DNA of 64,000 nucleotides from Acanthosepion pharaonis (lineage: Eukaryota > Mollusca > Cephalopoda > Sepiida > Sepiidae), in NCBI GenBank assembly GCA_903632075.3, contig CAHIKZ030000247.1:1800501-1864500 (forward strand), given 5' to 3'. Under the pieces are notes generated by a model. The model made no database searches, was not told where the DNA came from, and saw nothing but the letters and a program-made list of their open reading frames with translations. Numbering within the stretch: the first letter of the stretch is position 1; every line of letters begins with the position of its first letter. This document shows, one piece after another, positions 45,840 through 56,344 of the stretch. Position numbers and translations under genes: made by a program.

Positions 45840-46371
45840 GAAATAGGCTATTTTACTGGTCCTGGTAAAATAGAAAAACATATTTTTAAACTTATTTTAC
45901 CAGTCTCTGTAAAATAGACCCCCAGGGTATTTTACCAGTAAATAGATTTATTATTATGAAGTAATATTAAAAATAACAACACCCAGATTTAACACAGAAG
46001 TTTATTTATTTCCACCATCAATTGTTAAAACATAAGTGAAAATCAATTATTAAAAGAAATATAGAAGTCTCTGAATATTTTAAGCACTTCAGGCATAACA
46101 TTCTCTGCAAATCCCAAATTTGCCCTTGAGAATGGTTCACTTGTAATACAGTTCAGGTGCACCCACTGAAAACAACAGTGACCACAGAATCCATGTTGTT
46201 CAAGTCCTGCCTACACAGTTCACGCAACCACTGCTTTGATGATCTCAAATATATATTCTTAGTTTTAAATATTTATATTCACTGGCATAATAGCTTCAAT
46301 GTCTATTTTACCAGAAATTGCAAAATATCCCTGGTGTCTATTTTAACTAGACTGGTAAAATAGCCTATTCA
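45840..46371. mobile_element. MITE-like element with terminal inverted repeats
   Basis: The left end AATAGGCTATTTTACTGGTC pairs with the right end GACTGGTAAAATAGCCTATT. Inside each end the motif TGGTAAAATAG or CTATTTTACCAG repeats several times, giving subterminal repeats. The interior is about 450 bases and lacks a transposase. A moderately GC-richer stretch at 46150-46240 gives no known protein. A short A-rich duplication may flank it, but was not resolved. Confidence 0.75.
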
Positions 46372-47293
46372 AAAAAAAATCAAAAAACAAAATGAGACAA
46401 CTTCTCAGCCAACTTTCTAGTTTCATGGAACAGAGAAATTTTTTTTCCTTAGAAAGAGACAGTTGTTGTCTAGAAATAAGTGATTGAAGAATCTTTAACT
46501 GAAACACTTAGAAACTTGAAATAGTCATTTGAAAAAGTGTTGGTAAACACAGGATTATCTTTAAAAGATTTCTTCAGTAGAAGTTATGTTTAGGCATGGC
46601 ATTTTTCTCTGTACTTACCTGAAGAAGATGAGATTTGGCATGTAAAGCATTTTATGTTTTTATGAATACAAGGTCATATTAATAGGAAGGGTAATAATGC
46701 AACTTCAGCCTCCCGCTATATGAAGTAATCATTTTTAAATACTGTTTTTAGTAATATTTTTATTTCAATAAATATATTTAGAGATCTTATTTTTTTTAGA
46801 TATTCTACATCTGCATATATTTATATATAAAGAAAACCTAAACTTCAAAGAGCTGTCCAAAACTATGAAAAGATTAGGATTTTTTGGTAATTGAAATCCT
46901 CAGAAAGACAGGTATTATTTTTCTCTTGATAATATTTTCTCTTCATAATATTAAACACTGATCATTCTGCTATCCAAAGGTCAAGGATCCCTTGTATGTG
47001 TTCTTTGTCTTGAAAATGATATTTACAACCATTTTGTGTTATTTTTAATAATTGCCAGTCTACCCTGTTTCAATTTTAATTCAATTTATTTGATATCTTG
47101 CATGTTTTTATTTTCTGCCAATTAATTTTTTGTGCTATTTAAAGGGAGGTTATTTTTAAGAGGTTATTTTTACAATTTTATATAATTGACATCAAAATTT
47201 AGATTGTTGGTAATATTTCAGGGGAAATAATTAAATACAATGAAGAGTTCTGTCCCTTGTATGACATTTTTTTTCTTCATGAGAAATTAAAAG
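46372..47293. other. No gene seen
   Basis: AT-rich intergenic DNA without coding similarity or a clear element. Confidence 0.6.
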
Positions 47294-47374
47294 ATAAAAA
47301 TTGTTTTAATATAAAATGCGTTTTCCGCTTTAATACGGAGGGGGGGGGCACATTTTATATTAAAACAATTTTTA
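47294..47374. repeat. Perfect 25-bp inverted repeat around a G-run
   Basis: 47294-47318 (ATAAAAATTGTTTTAATATA...) and 47350-47374 are exact reverse complements. The 31-base loop contains CGCTTTAATACGGA and nine or ten G. Confidence 0.9.
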
Positions 47375-47829
47375 TCCGCTAATCGAATTTGCTTCTTTTT
47401 CGCTTGTTCTTTTCAGTTCATATAAATCGAGGTTTTTATGATTTGCAAGAATGAACAGCAAGAACTACTGGCTATCCAATTGTTTCACACTTCTTTGTTT
47501 AAATATAAAAGTTAAACAGTATTTACTGCTTTGTGACCAGGATGTCAATACTTGTCCTTCCAGTAAAAGATTTGACTGACTGAATATACCTAAATGATAG
47601 CTATTCTCTCTACTCATATGGTAAAATTTTTGAGTGTCCTTTTTTCTTAATGGATTGAATAAAGTTCAGAATTCTAGGAAGTAGACTGAGTATAATCTTT
47701 ATTATTATTATTAAGAGAAAAACCAAAGGATTTTTTGATTATTAAATTATATTTTTTAATCCTTTTTAGAGCGTTTAAAATTTTGGTTGAATTTTTTTTC
47801 TTCTTGAATCAACAGGTGACCATAAACAA

Positions 47830-48110
47830 ATAAAGTAAATTTTAGTATCTTTTTGCAGAAATTCTTGCAAAAATCAAATAATTGTTGGATTTTAATGAAA
47901 CTTTCAGGACTTATTTACAAATGATTTAAATTATTTTAGAAATTATTTTTTAGAAAATCTTAGTAAAACTATTTTTTAGATCTGTTAACCCACAACTTTT
48001 ATTTAATTTTATAAAATTTCAAGCAAAAAGCCCTCAATAATTTAAATCATCAATTTCTTTTTGTAAATAAGGTGCACCAGTTACATGAAAATCTGCTCTG
48101 AATTGTAATA
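47830..48110 (-). repeat. Dispersed AT-rich repeat H, copy 2
   Basis: Read on the - strand it has ATTACAATTCAGAGCAGATT and AAGTTTCATTAAAATCCAAC, matching the copies at 44590 and 54270. Confidence 0.5.
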
Positions 48111-48135
48111 TAAAAGTGCCATAAAACTAAGACAT

Positions 48136-48268
48136 AATTTAATTAGAAAAGCTTTTAATTTAATTATTTTAATTTAATTAAATTTAATTAAATTTAAATT
48201 AAATTTAATTATTTTAATTTAAGTTATTATTAATTTAATTATTTTAATTTAATTAGAAAAGCTTTTAT
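48136..48268. repeat. TTTAATTAAA low-complexity block with flanking duplicates
   Basis: TTTAATTAGAAAAGCTTTTA occurs at both ends (48136 and 48249). Between them lie interrupted AATTTAATTA units that are self-complementary. Confidence 0.75.
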
Positions 48269-49079
48269 GGACACTATAGCCTGAAGGAAAAATATTTTTT
48301 TGATGAACAAAGAATTGTTTTCATTTTTTTAAATAATTTATAAAGTTTTGAAATTGTCTTACTTGACAGAGGTTATGGGGTATTGTCATTAAGTAAAAAC
48401 TATAAATGGAAAAGCTTACAATACATTGACCCCCAGTATTTTGATAAAAATTTTGAATCTCTTTTGTGTATAAATGTGCTGAATTTTATAAATACAAACG
48501 TCCATACATGACATTATCAAAAAATAAGAGCAATAACTATAGTAAATTTAAAGCCAAATTACCTAAAAGACAATAAATCATTAGTTTACTTGGAATATTT
48601 TCCTAAATTTTTAAGATTACTGGGTAGTTAAAAAAATTAAATAAAAAAAGCACTTGTTATATTTGTAAAGTAATTTTGTCCTCCACAGAAGAAAATAGTT
48701 AAATTTCTGAGTGCTGTCAACACCTTATAAAAACACCATGTTAAAAAAGCTTTTCTGCAATATTTTAAATTAATATTTGTTTCAAATTGGATTAAATTAA
48801 TTTAAATCAGCTAGTTTTCCTCAAATAAAGTTTTAGAAACATATATTTTTGAAAGAGTTTTTTTTTAATAAAGAGAATTACATTGTGCCGAGAGAATTGT
48901 AAATATGGCTAAAATCAGCAGTTTTTAGCAATTTCAAAAAACAAACTCATTCCAATCAATTAAAATTAATTTTGAAATACAGCAAAGTATTTTGCTTATT
49001 GGCAAGATTAAATTTAATCTATTAGCATGAAATTATCAAAACTAAAATAAATGCTTCAAGATGATTTTTCAATTTTTAA
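48269..49079. other. No gene seen
   Basis: AT-rich intergenic sequence, no coding similarity. Confidence 0.6.
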
Positions 49080-49600
49080 AAATTCATTTTAAACTTTAGG
49101 TATCGCTTTTCTTTGGAGGTACCTATGTAATAGACATTGTTCCTAAACTTGGAAAATGAGTACCTCATGAATTGTCTGAACATATCTTGCCCCTTTTTGG
49201 ATAGACTTGTGACTGGTGATGAAAAATGGATTATAAAAATGATAAACGTCGGAGACAGTGGTTTGGTAATGGGGAAAAGGCCCAAACACAACTGAGAAGT
49301 GAACTTCATGTGCAGAAGGCTCTTCTCTCAATTTGGTGGAATTGCAAAGGAATAATTCACTTTAAGTTGCGACCAACTAATGTGACAATCGATGCTCAAG
49401 TCTACTGTCAGCAATTAGGGTGTTTGAAGAAAAGAAACCTGTTTTAGTGAATTTCAACAGGACAATGCACAGGATGACTTGATACATTCTTATTGCTCAA
49501 AGTAGAATTCAAAAGTGTTATAAAAATCTCAGAGAATTCCAGTAAGATATCTTTAATCATTTCTAAGATACAATGGTTCAAAGCGTAATCTGACGTTTGA
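49080..49600 (+). pseudogene. Mariner transposase remnant (central catalytic part)
   Basis: Broken + strand frames give WVPHELSEH-like sequence near 49150-49185, then LDRLVTGDEKW (first catalytic Asp of the DD34D triad, in GDEKW). After a frameshift comes YKNDKRRRQWF (from 49226), then ALLSIWWNCKGIIHF and LRPTNVTIDAQVYCQQL. This follows SETMAR/HSMAR1-type transposase in order (family pattern VTCDEKWI.Y.N..R..QW, then IWWs..GlIH). An HDNARPH-like remnant may follow near 49455-49475 (QQDNAQDD). Frameshifts and stops make it dead. TIRs were not found. Confidence 0.82.
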
Positions 49601-49636
49601 ACAATTTTGTTGTTACACTTGGTGTATGGGTGTGTG

Positions 49637-49638
<2 letters not shown>

Positions 49639-49693
<55 letters not shown>
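49639..49693. repeat. (TA)n microsatellite
   Basis: About 55 bases of TA directly abutting the left end of the foldback SINE pair. Confidence 0.96.
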
Positions 49694-49694
<1 letters not shown>

Positions 49695-49696
<2 letters not shown>

Positions 49697-50140
49697 GTTT
49701 ATGTGTTATTTTTATAGATATGAACATTTAAGTAAATGCATGTTTATAATAAACAATTTTAACAACATTTACTGGCCTGAATGTCAGAGAAATCTCATAA
49801 AAAAATGTGTCCTCTGACAGGAATCGAACCTGCATCCTACACAGAACCATTATATAGGCTGATGTGATACAGAGAAAGTGTCTGGTTAGCAATGTTAAAT
49901 TACTGTTTTTAAACTACAAATTTTCAAACTGGTATCTAACAATGTAGCTAAATGGTATTGCACATCAGGCTATATTATGGTTCCATATAGGATACAGGTT
50001 TGATTCTTCTCAGAGAACACATATTTTCTATGAAATTTCTTGGACATTCAGGCCGGTAAATGTTGTTAATAGTGTTTATTATAAACAGAACATTTACTTA
50101 AATATTTGTATCTATAAAAATAACATAAACAGAAAATATA
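49695..50140. mobile_element. Foldback element made of two head-to-head tRNA-SINEs
   Basis: The right half (about 49925-50140, +) is a SINE: GTAGCTAAATGGTATTG (box A), GATACAGGTTTGATTCTTCTC (box B), then the body TGGACATTCAGGCCGGTAAA and GTTTATTATAAACAGAACAT. The left half (49695-49900) is the same unit reversed: GGAATCGAACCTGCATCC is a box B complement, and it ends in AACATTTACTGGCCTGAATG. The unpaired centre is about 49880-49930. The body sequence equals the arms at 5046-5328. (TA)n arrays flank both sides (49639-49693, 50174-50212). Neither unit is a working tRNA. Confidence 0.85.
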
Positions 50141-50170
50141 TTAAAATAATTGTCAGACTGAGTCCATTTC

Positions 50171-50173
<3 letters not shown>

Positions 50174-50212
<39 letters not shown>
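50174..50212. repeat. (TA)n microsatellite
   Basis: A TA run about 35 bases right of the foldback SINE pair. Confidence 0.95.
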
Positions 50213-50215
<3 letters not shown>

Positions 50216-50639
50216 ATTTCTCCATAGTACCTGACACAGAAATTGAATCCATGACTGCCAGGAAACTCACACTTTAAGACAACAGACCAGGTGTGTCTTG
50301 TCATATAGTCATAAAAGCTTTGGAAGCTTTAAACCTAATGTCTCTACTTATGTGGTTGAATTTTTGAGTGTCCTTTTTTCTTAATGAAATGAATAAATGC
50401 TTTCAGTTCAAAATTCTAAGAGTACTGAGTAGGTCAAGAGTCACATGAAGATATCCAAAAAATACAATGGCCAAAATATGTGAATAGGAATCTAACTGTT
50501 GAAATGGAAAGGCATAATTCCACATCTCAAATATTCCATCATAAATTTAAAAATTAATAAGTAGAACTTGGGCCCCAAAAGAATTTTGCAAAACAAATTC
50601 TAATCCAAAGTGTTCAAGTTGCTAAGTTTCACAGTTATT

Positions 50640-51240
50640 TTATTTGTTCAATTTAGCTAAAAAATTAATGAATCTATTACACCAACCATCATGGTCCTGC
50701 ATCAAGTTCAGAAGGTCATTAGGGTAGCATCCTGTGTCATAACATAGCTGGTCAATGTAGGTGATTGTTTGGCGACCAACCATGTTTTGTACCATGGTTA
50801 TGTGTCCAGTGCAGTAGATCACTCACAAGTTCATGTTTTGCTCACCAGCACATTCCACGTTTGCATAAGATTGTAAAAATATCAGGGAAATGTCCATAAA
50901 ATTGTGATTTAGTTGGATATTGTCTAAAAGAGATATTAAGTATAGCTCTCAGCATCAAAGTATGGGTGCCATCAAGCTTAAACTCTAGGGTTTCAGTTAA
51001 TGTCCAAACAGTGGCACCATACATTAAAACCAACTTGACAGTGGCATGAAAGAAGTTCTGTTTGAGGCTGTCAGATTTCCAGATTACATCCATTTTATTC
51101 AAGGCAGACCAGGCTTTAGCTATGTGAATTTTTACATCCTTTTCGGTAGAATTTATTTTGTTTCCTAGGAATGTAAAAGATTTGATAGATTTTATTGATT
51201 CACTGAGACAGTTTGTGTTAAGCTTTGCTGGTTCAATAAC
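50640..51240 (-). pseudogene. RTE-like LINE reverse transcriptase C-terminal remnant
   Basis: On the - strand from about 51240: FTFLGNKINSTEKDVKIHIA, KAWSALNKMDVIWKSD, then FHATVKLVLMYGATVWTLTE, LDGTHTLMLRAILNISF and PTKSQFYG. A shifted frame then gives GRQTITYIDQLCYDTGCY and DLLNLMQDHDGW (50640-50822). The order and wording (AW.aL.kmd.IWks, lLYGstTWtlt, LdgtytRMLRaiLn) are those of the post-RT region of RTE-type LINEs common in marine invertebrates. At least one frameshift and several stops break it. The RT core and endonuclease are absent. Confidence 0.82.
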
Positions 51241-51422
51241 TGTAACTGAACTTCAACCAGCAAGTTTCTCAACTTCAGAGTTTCATAGACGAACCTGTTC
51301 ATCCACTCTTCACGGGATACCAGCAATTTACTGCTTATATTTTTTCTGTTTTTTACTTAATTTATACCACTGCTAAATGTGTATATATTCTTCTGTATTC
51401 TCTGTGTTTGTGTGTGCTTGTC

Positions 51423-51428
<6 letters not shown>

Positions 51429-51454
<26 letters not shown>
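51429..51454. repeat. (TA)n microsatellite
   Basis: A TA run directly abutting the left arm of the foldback element at 51455. Confidence 0.95.
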
Positions 51455-51457
<3 letters not shown>

Positions 51458-51595
51458 AATTACAAAAATGAAACCCAAATTACCCCATTCAGATGGCCAT
51501 TCCTGGGATTTGCATTGACAAGTCCCAGGGAGAATCTCCTGGGGACAAAATGGCCATCTGAATGGGATAATTTGGGTTTCATTTTTGTAATTCAC
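51455..51595. mobile_element. Foldback element with near-perfect 46-bp arms
   Basis: 51455-51500 and 51550-51595 are reverse complements (ends GTGAATTACAAAAATGAAAC and GTTTCATTTTTGTAATTCAC) with about one mismatch. The centre can form smaller stems (CTGGGATTTGCATTGACAAG..., CTCCTGGGGAC). No ORF. It is a MITE-like or foldback insert next to a TA run. Confidence 0.9.
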
Positions 51596-51691
51596 TTATA
51601 TACTCTGTAATAAATATATTGAGCTCTCTTTCGTGAATCAGTTTTAATAATTTATATATTAATAGGATCTACTTGGATTGCTTACCCATGG

Positions 51692-51693
<2 letters not shown>

Positions 51694-51722
<29 letters not shown>
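51694..51722. repeat. (TA)n microsatellite
   Basis: A short pure TA run. Confidence 0.93.
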
Positions 51723-51725
<3 letters not shown>

Positions 51726-52074
51726 ATGTTTCATTGAATACTTTATACGAGTTTTGTCTTCTTATTTTCAATTGGATCTTTCATATTCATGGACAAGGTT
51801 TTTGATGTCATTATTAAAGGAAGAGAGAAAATTTCCATGTTGATACATATTTTATTCTGAGTACTTTTGACATAGCACAATGTTATCATCAGGGCATTGT
51901 TTATTTCAAGACAAATAGTGTAGTGTTCATCATTTTCAAACTTGTTGTGTTCATCTGAAAGTTAAATTTTTTACTTGTGAAGTGAAGAATGCTGAGTGAG
52001 TATGTGATCGCTTCAGGAGAGTTATGGTGTTGAGAGTTTTTAAGAAATAACTATTAAAATTATTAATGCAAACC

Positions 52075-52710
52075 TTAATATTTTAAACTATCTATTGTAG
52101 ACATTTTAAAACATGTGCAGTATTCATAATTAATTTTATTAAAGTTTAGTTTCAGTTTTTTAATATAGATAGCTTCAAGAATTTTTAGTTCATATTTATT
52201 ATTTTCATGAAAACGTATAGACATATTTTCAACAAGAATTTTTCTGAATGATGTTGCAAATGTTTAGAAATATTGGACATATCATTTAAATGAATTTGAC
52301 AATGTAGTCGTAGTGTGTCCAACATGAATATTATCTTTTCCATTGGAAATACAATCTCCCAGAGGACATTTAAATTTATAAACTATGTTGGTTTTCTGCA
52401 ACATGTTAGTAGGTGGGAAAGAAGAGTTGTTACGAATGATTGAATTAGTTATACTAGATTTAGTGTAGTATATAATTCATTTTATTTTTTTTTTTTTTTT
52501 TTACTAGGAACCATGGCGGATATAGTAGTAATTATTAAATTTTTTTTTAAGATATTTTTATCTTGTTTATAATTAGAATGTATTTGGTTATGATATAAAA
52601 GATTAATATGCTTGGGGTTAATTGAAGAAGTATTATATTCTATTTGCTTAATATTAAAATTTCTAATAGAACATCTTATTTGTTCATCAACAATATAATT
52701 AGGGAAGTTA
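52075..52710 (-). pseudogene. Penelope-like element, GIY-YIG endonuclease region remnant
   Basis: On the - strand from the border at 52710: NFPNYIVDEQIR, NPKHINLLYHNQIHSNYKQD, then (after a poly(T) insertion at 52486-52502) SSFPPTNMLQKTNIVYKFKC, PLGDCIS, HVGHTTTTLS, FRKILVENMSIRF, ELKILEAIYIKKLKLNFNKI, then stop. VYKFKCPLG and the following GHTTTTLS correspond to the GIY-YIG nuclease at the C-terminus of Penelope-like retroelements, which commonly read Y.CPLgdC...YIGhTtttLsrRl. Internal stops show decay. The large inverted repeat at 52711 cuts it off in the middle of this frame. Confidence 0.82.
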
Positions 52711-53809
52711 TCTTACTTATTATAAAACGCAGGTTGTGTGTGTGTGTGTCTGTAACGTTTATATGTTGGATCGAATTTCCTACATTTTTTAGCCGATTTC
52801 AACAAAACTTCACAGGACTACATAAAATTACCTTGTGGTGGTTCTAACGGGACCGAAAATGGGAAGAACACAGTTGTTTTTTTAATAAAATCAATTTGAA
52901 AACACGATTGTGAGAAAGAAAGGGGGAGAACTCACCCACAAAAATGTAAACAAAAGAGCATAGCATGATGAAAAAGACGCCGAACTTGACGAAAACAAAA
53001 TTTTATCGTCTAATGTTCATATTATTATTAAAGAGGAAAGATCAAAGTATTTTGGGGGTATTTTTTTACATTTTTAATCGTTCCTAGCACGTCTGAAATT
53101 TTCGTTAAAAATATTGTTTTTTTTTTTGGTCAAAAAAAAGGGCAGATAATCATTTTCAATCATTTTTTTCGATTTGATAAAAAAGATTAAAATCTTACTT
53201 TGATATTCTTTTAAAAGTCAATTATCATTTTTTCAAAACTGATTTTAATAAAAACAGAAATTATACTGTTTATTTAAAATATTTTGAACCAAGCTTAACT
53301 TAGCTTCTGCGCCGAAAAAATGTAATTTGAAAATAAAACAAAGCAAGTCATAACCTTTCGCGTCGCTTGACGATTGACGAAAGGCACATTCATCACGTTT
53401 AGATAACTTACGGGAGGAGAATTCTTTCTACGGATGGAAGGAAGTGAAATTATTTAAGTGAACAAATTATTTACCTTGTTACTTTTAAGGAAAACTTTCA
53501 GCGCTCTAATTTTTTATTTTTTTTTTTTTTTTGTACTTAGCTTTCATTTTTTTACGTTTACGATGCTTTATGGAAAATATAAAAAAATTAAAAAAATAAG
53601 ACTGTTAATAGTGAGATTAAATTTCATAAGAAAAAGGTATCTAATTAATTTAGGTACCTTTCTTATGAAATTTTATCAGAAGTGTACATAAAATACTATA
53701 ATTTTATGTACATTTATTACATTTTACTGTGTTATTTGTATTTCCATTCATTTTATTATTAATTTTGATATTTCATTTATGGAAAAATTTCATAACTGAG
53801 ATTAATATA
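52711..53809. mobile_element. Left arm of giant inverted repeat (Helitron-like 5' end)
   Basis: The arm starts TCTTACTTATTATAAAACGC, followed by AGGTTGTGTGTGTGTGTGTC, CTGTAACGTTTATATGTTGG and AGCCGATTTCAACAAAACTT. A 5'-TC terminus followed by an xxATAAAxGC motif, a GT run and ...CCGATTT...AAACTT is a pattern I associate with Helitron 5' ends in invertebrates. It is inserted directly after an A, as Helitrons are (A|T target). It pairs over about 1.1 kb with 54990-56087, differing at about 1-2% of positions by eye. Nested hairpins occur at 53619-53672 and 53680-53720. No transposase ORF. Confidence 0.85.
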
Positions 53810-54989
53810 AAAATAAGATCGTATTTCACAAAAGTAAAGGGCTTAACAGCGGAGAACAATGCTGAACTCAAATAATGCTACTAAATTGTATTCTGGTTGG
53901 TCTTCCGTACTTGATAATTACTGTCCGACTATAAACACAAAAATTACATTTCTTAATTACCATGGCTAAACTGATTGGTCCAAATTATACAATTTTCAAA
54001 GCGCTAGACAATGACAATCTCACACGGACATTTTGAAAGGTTGATGTTGCTTTTAACTAATGTTAAAATATTTTTTAAAATTCAATTTAAACATTTTTTA
54101 AAAAAAAATTTTTTAAAATTAAAGAAATAAGAAATAATTGTATTAAAATTCAATTTTCATTGAAAAAATTTTTTGCTTTCAGAAAATATTGTCCATATTC
54201 ATAAAAACAAATTAAAACAAATAAAAGCATTTGAAACTAAATAATATATTTGTTTTATTGAGTTTTGTATGTTACAATTCACAGCTGATTTTCAGGGTAC
54301 GTTGGCCAAAAAAAAAAAAAAAAAAAAAACATGATTTGCATTCTTCAAAGCCTTGTGCTTTTTAACTATTGTAATCACTAAAACCGAGGGTCTCGAATTT
54401 CTAGAGTTTTTCATAAAATTAGTTATGGGGGTGTTAATAAATAAAAAAATATTTCTGCCATGACTTTAATAAAAAAAAAAACATATTCATAATAATTTCG
54501 ATCATCTGTGAATAGTTTCTGAAAGTTTCATTAACATCTGACAATTATTTTTATTTTTGCAAGATTTTCCAAATTAATGTGGGTAAATACAAAAAAAACG
54601 CGCTAAAATTATCTATGTTATTTACTACCCCTTGTTGCGAAAAAGAGAAACAAGGTTTTTAAATCAAAATTTAGAATATTCTAAAAAGATGGAAAATTTT
54701 TAAAAATAATTAAAAAAAATTTAGTCTATCCTCTTCAAAAAAAAATAAGCATTTTGACGATAAAATTTTGTTTTCATAAACTTTGGCGTCTTTTTTCATC
54801 AGACTATGCTCTATGTTTTAGTTGATTCCGTGGAGTGACTTAGGTTAAAAAACCCAGGTTGTTTAGCGCTTTTTTTGTATAAATATTTCTGCCATGACGT
54901 AAAGACCAAATAAAAAAAAAACATATTTATAATAATTTCGATCATCTGTGAATAGTTTCTGAATACAAAAAAACGCGTAAATAACAGAT
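53810..54989. mobile_element. Spacer of the giant inverted repeat
   Basis: It contains an internal direct duplication. ATATTTCTGCCATGAC and TTTCGATCATCTGTGAATAG occur at about 54448-54525 and again at about 54885-54962. A diverged third copy of part of the arm (GACGATAAAATTTTGTTTTC, then TTTTTTCATCAGACTATGCT) lies at about 54758-54815. Dispersed repeat H copy 3 lies at 54270-54740. No coding region was seen. Confidence 0.7.
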
Positions 54990-56087
54990 TATATTAATCT
55001 CAGTTATGAAATTTTTCCATAAATGAAATATCAAAATTAATAATAAAATGAATGGAAATACAAATAACACAGTAAAATGTAATAAATGTACATAAAATTA
55101 TAGTATTTTATGTACACTTCTGATAAAATTTCATAAGAAAGGTACCTAAATTAATTAGATACCTTTTTCTTATGAAATTTAATCTCACTATTAACAGTCT
55201 TATTTTTTAATTTCTTTATATTTTCCATAAAGCATCGTAAACGTAAAAATGAAAGCTAAGTACAAAAAAAAAAAAAATAAATAAAAAATTAGAGCGCTGA
55301 AAGTTTTCCTTAAAAGTAACAAGGTAAATAATTTGTTCACTTAAATAATTTCACTTCCTTCCATCCGTAGAAAGAATTCTCCTCCCGTAAGTTATCTAAA
55401 CGTGATGAATGTGCCTTTCGTCAATCGTCAAGCGACGCGAGAGGTTATGACTTGCTTTGTTTTATTTTCAAATTACATTTTTTCGGCGCAGAAGCTAAGT
55501 TAAGCTTGGTTCAAAATATTTTAAATAAACAGTATAATTTCTGTTTTATTAAAATCAGTTTTGAAAAATGATAATTGACTTTTAAAAAGAATATCAAAGT
55601 AAGATTTTAATCTTTTTATCAAATCGAAAAAAAAATGATTGAAAATGATTATCTGCTTTTTTTTTTTTGACCAAAAAAACAATATTTTTAACGAAAATTT
55701 CAGACGTGCTAGGAACGATTAAAAAATGTAAAAAAATACCCCCAAAATACTTTGATCTTTCCTCTTTAATAATAATATGAACATTAGACGATAAAATTTT
55801 GTTTTCGTCAAGTTCGGCATCTTTTTCATCATGCTATGCTCTTTTGTTTACATTTTTGTGGGCGAGTTCTCCCCCTTTCATTCTCACAATCGTGTTTTCA
55901 AATTGATTTTATTAAAAAAACAACTGTGTTCTTCCCATTTTCGGTCCCGTTAGAACCACCACAAGGTAATTTTATGTAGTCCTGTGAAGTTTTGTTGAAA
56001 TCGGCTAAAAAATGTAGGAAATTCGATCCAACATATAAACGTTACAGACACACACACACACAACCTGCGTTTTATAATAAGTAAGAT
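54990..56087. mobile_element. Right arm of giant inverted repeat (Helitron-like 5' end, reversed)
   Basis: It is the reverse complement of 52711-53809, ending GCGTTTTATAATAAGTAAGA at 56087. Read inward on the - strand it starts TCTTACTTATTATAAAACGC and is also preceded by A. The two arms differ by scattered substitutions and GT-run length only. Both outer ends are therefore the same transposon end, and no 3' CTRR-hairpin end is obvious at either border. Confidence 0.85.
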
Positions 56088-56344
56088 TTAGTCAGAAGGT
56101 ATAGCGTGATAAGTTGGTTGATGATTTTTGTTAAATGATACACAGAAGTGAGAAATTATATTATACAGATTTTTCAGCAGTAGAATAAAAATAGAAAGAG
56201 CTGATTATTGTGATCATTTTGATAACTGGCTAAGCAAAGGAAATAAAAACAGGAACAAATTACAATCATTGTTATGTTATTAAATTCATAGTTATGTAAA
56301 AATTTACATTATAAATAGTAAGTCCAAAGGGTCTGATAAAATAA

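Noticed and set aside
49800..50030. Two possible tRNA genes
   Set aside because: Box A/B signals are present but stems do not pair as a tRNA, and both belong to an inverted SINE pair.
52711..56087. Terminal repeats of a virus-like Maverick/Polinton
   Set aside because: Maverick elements are 15-20 kb with many genes between the repeats. Here the spacer is about 1.2 kb and noncoding, and the ends look Helitron-like.
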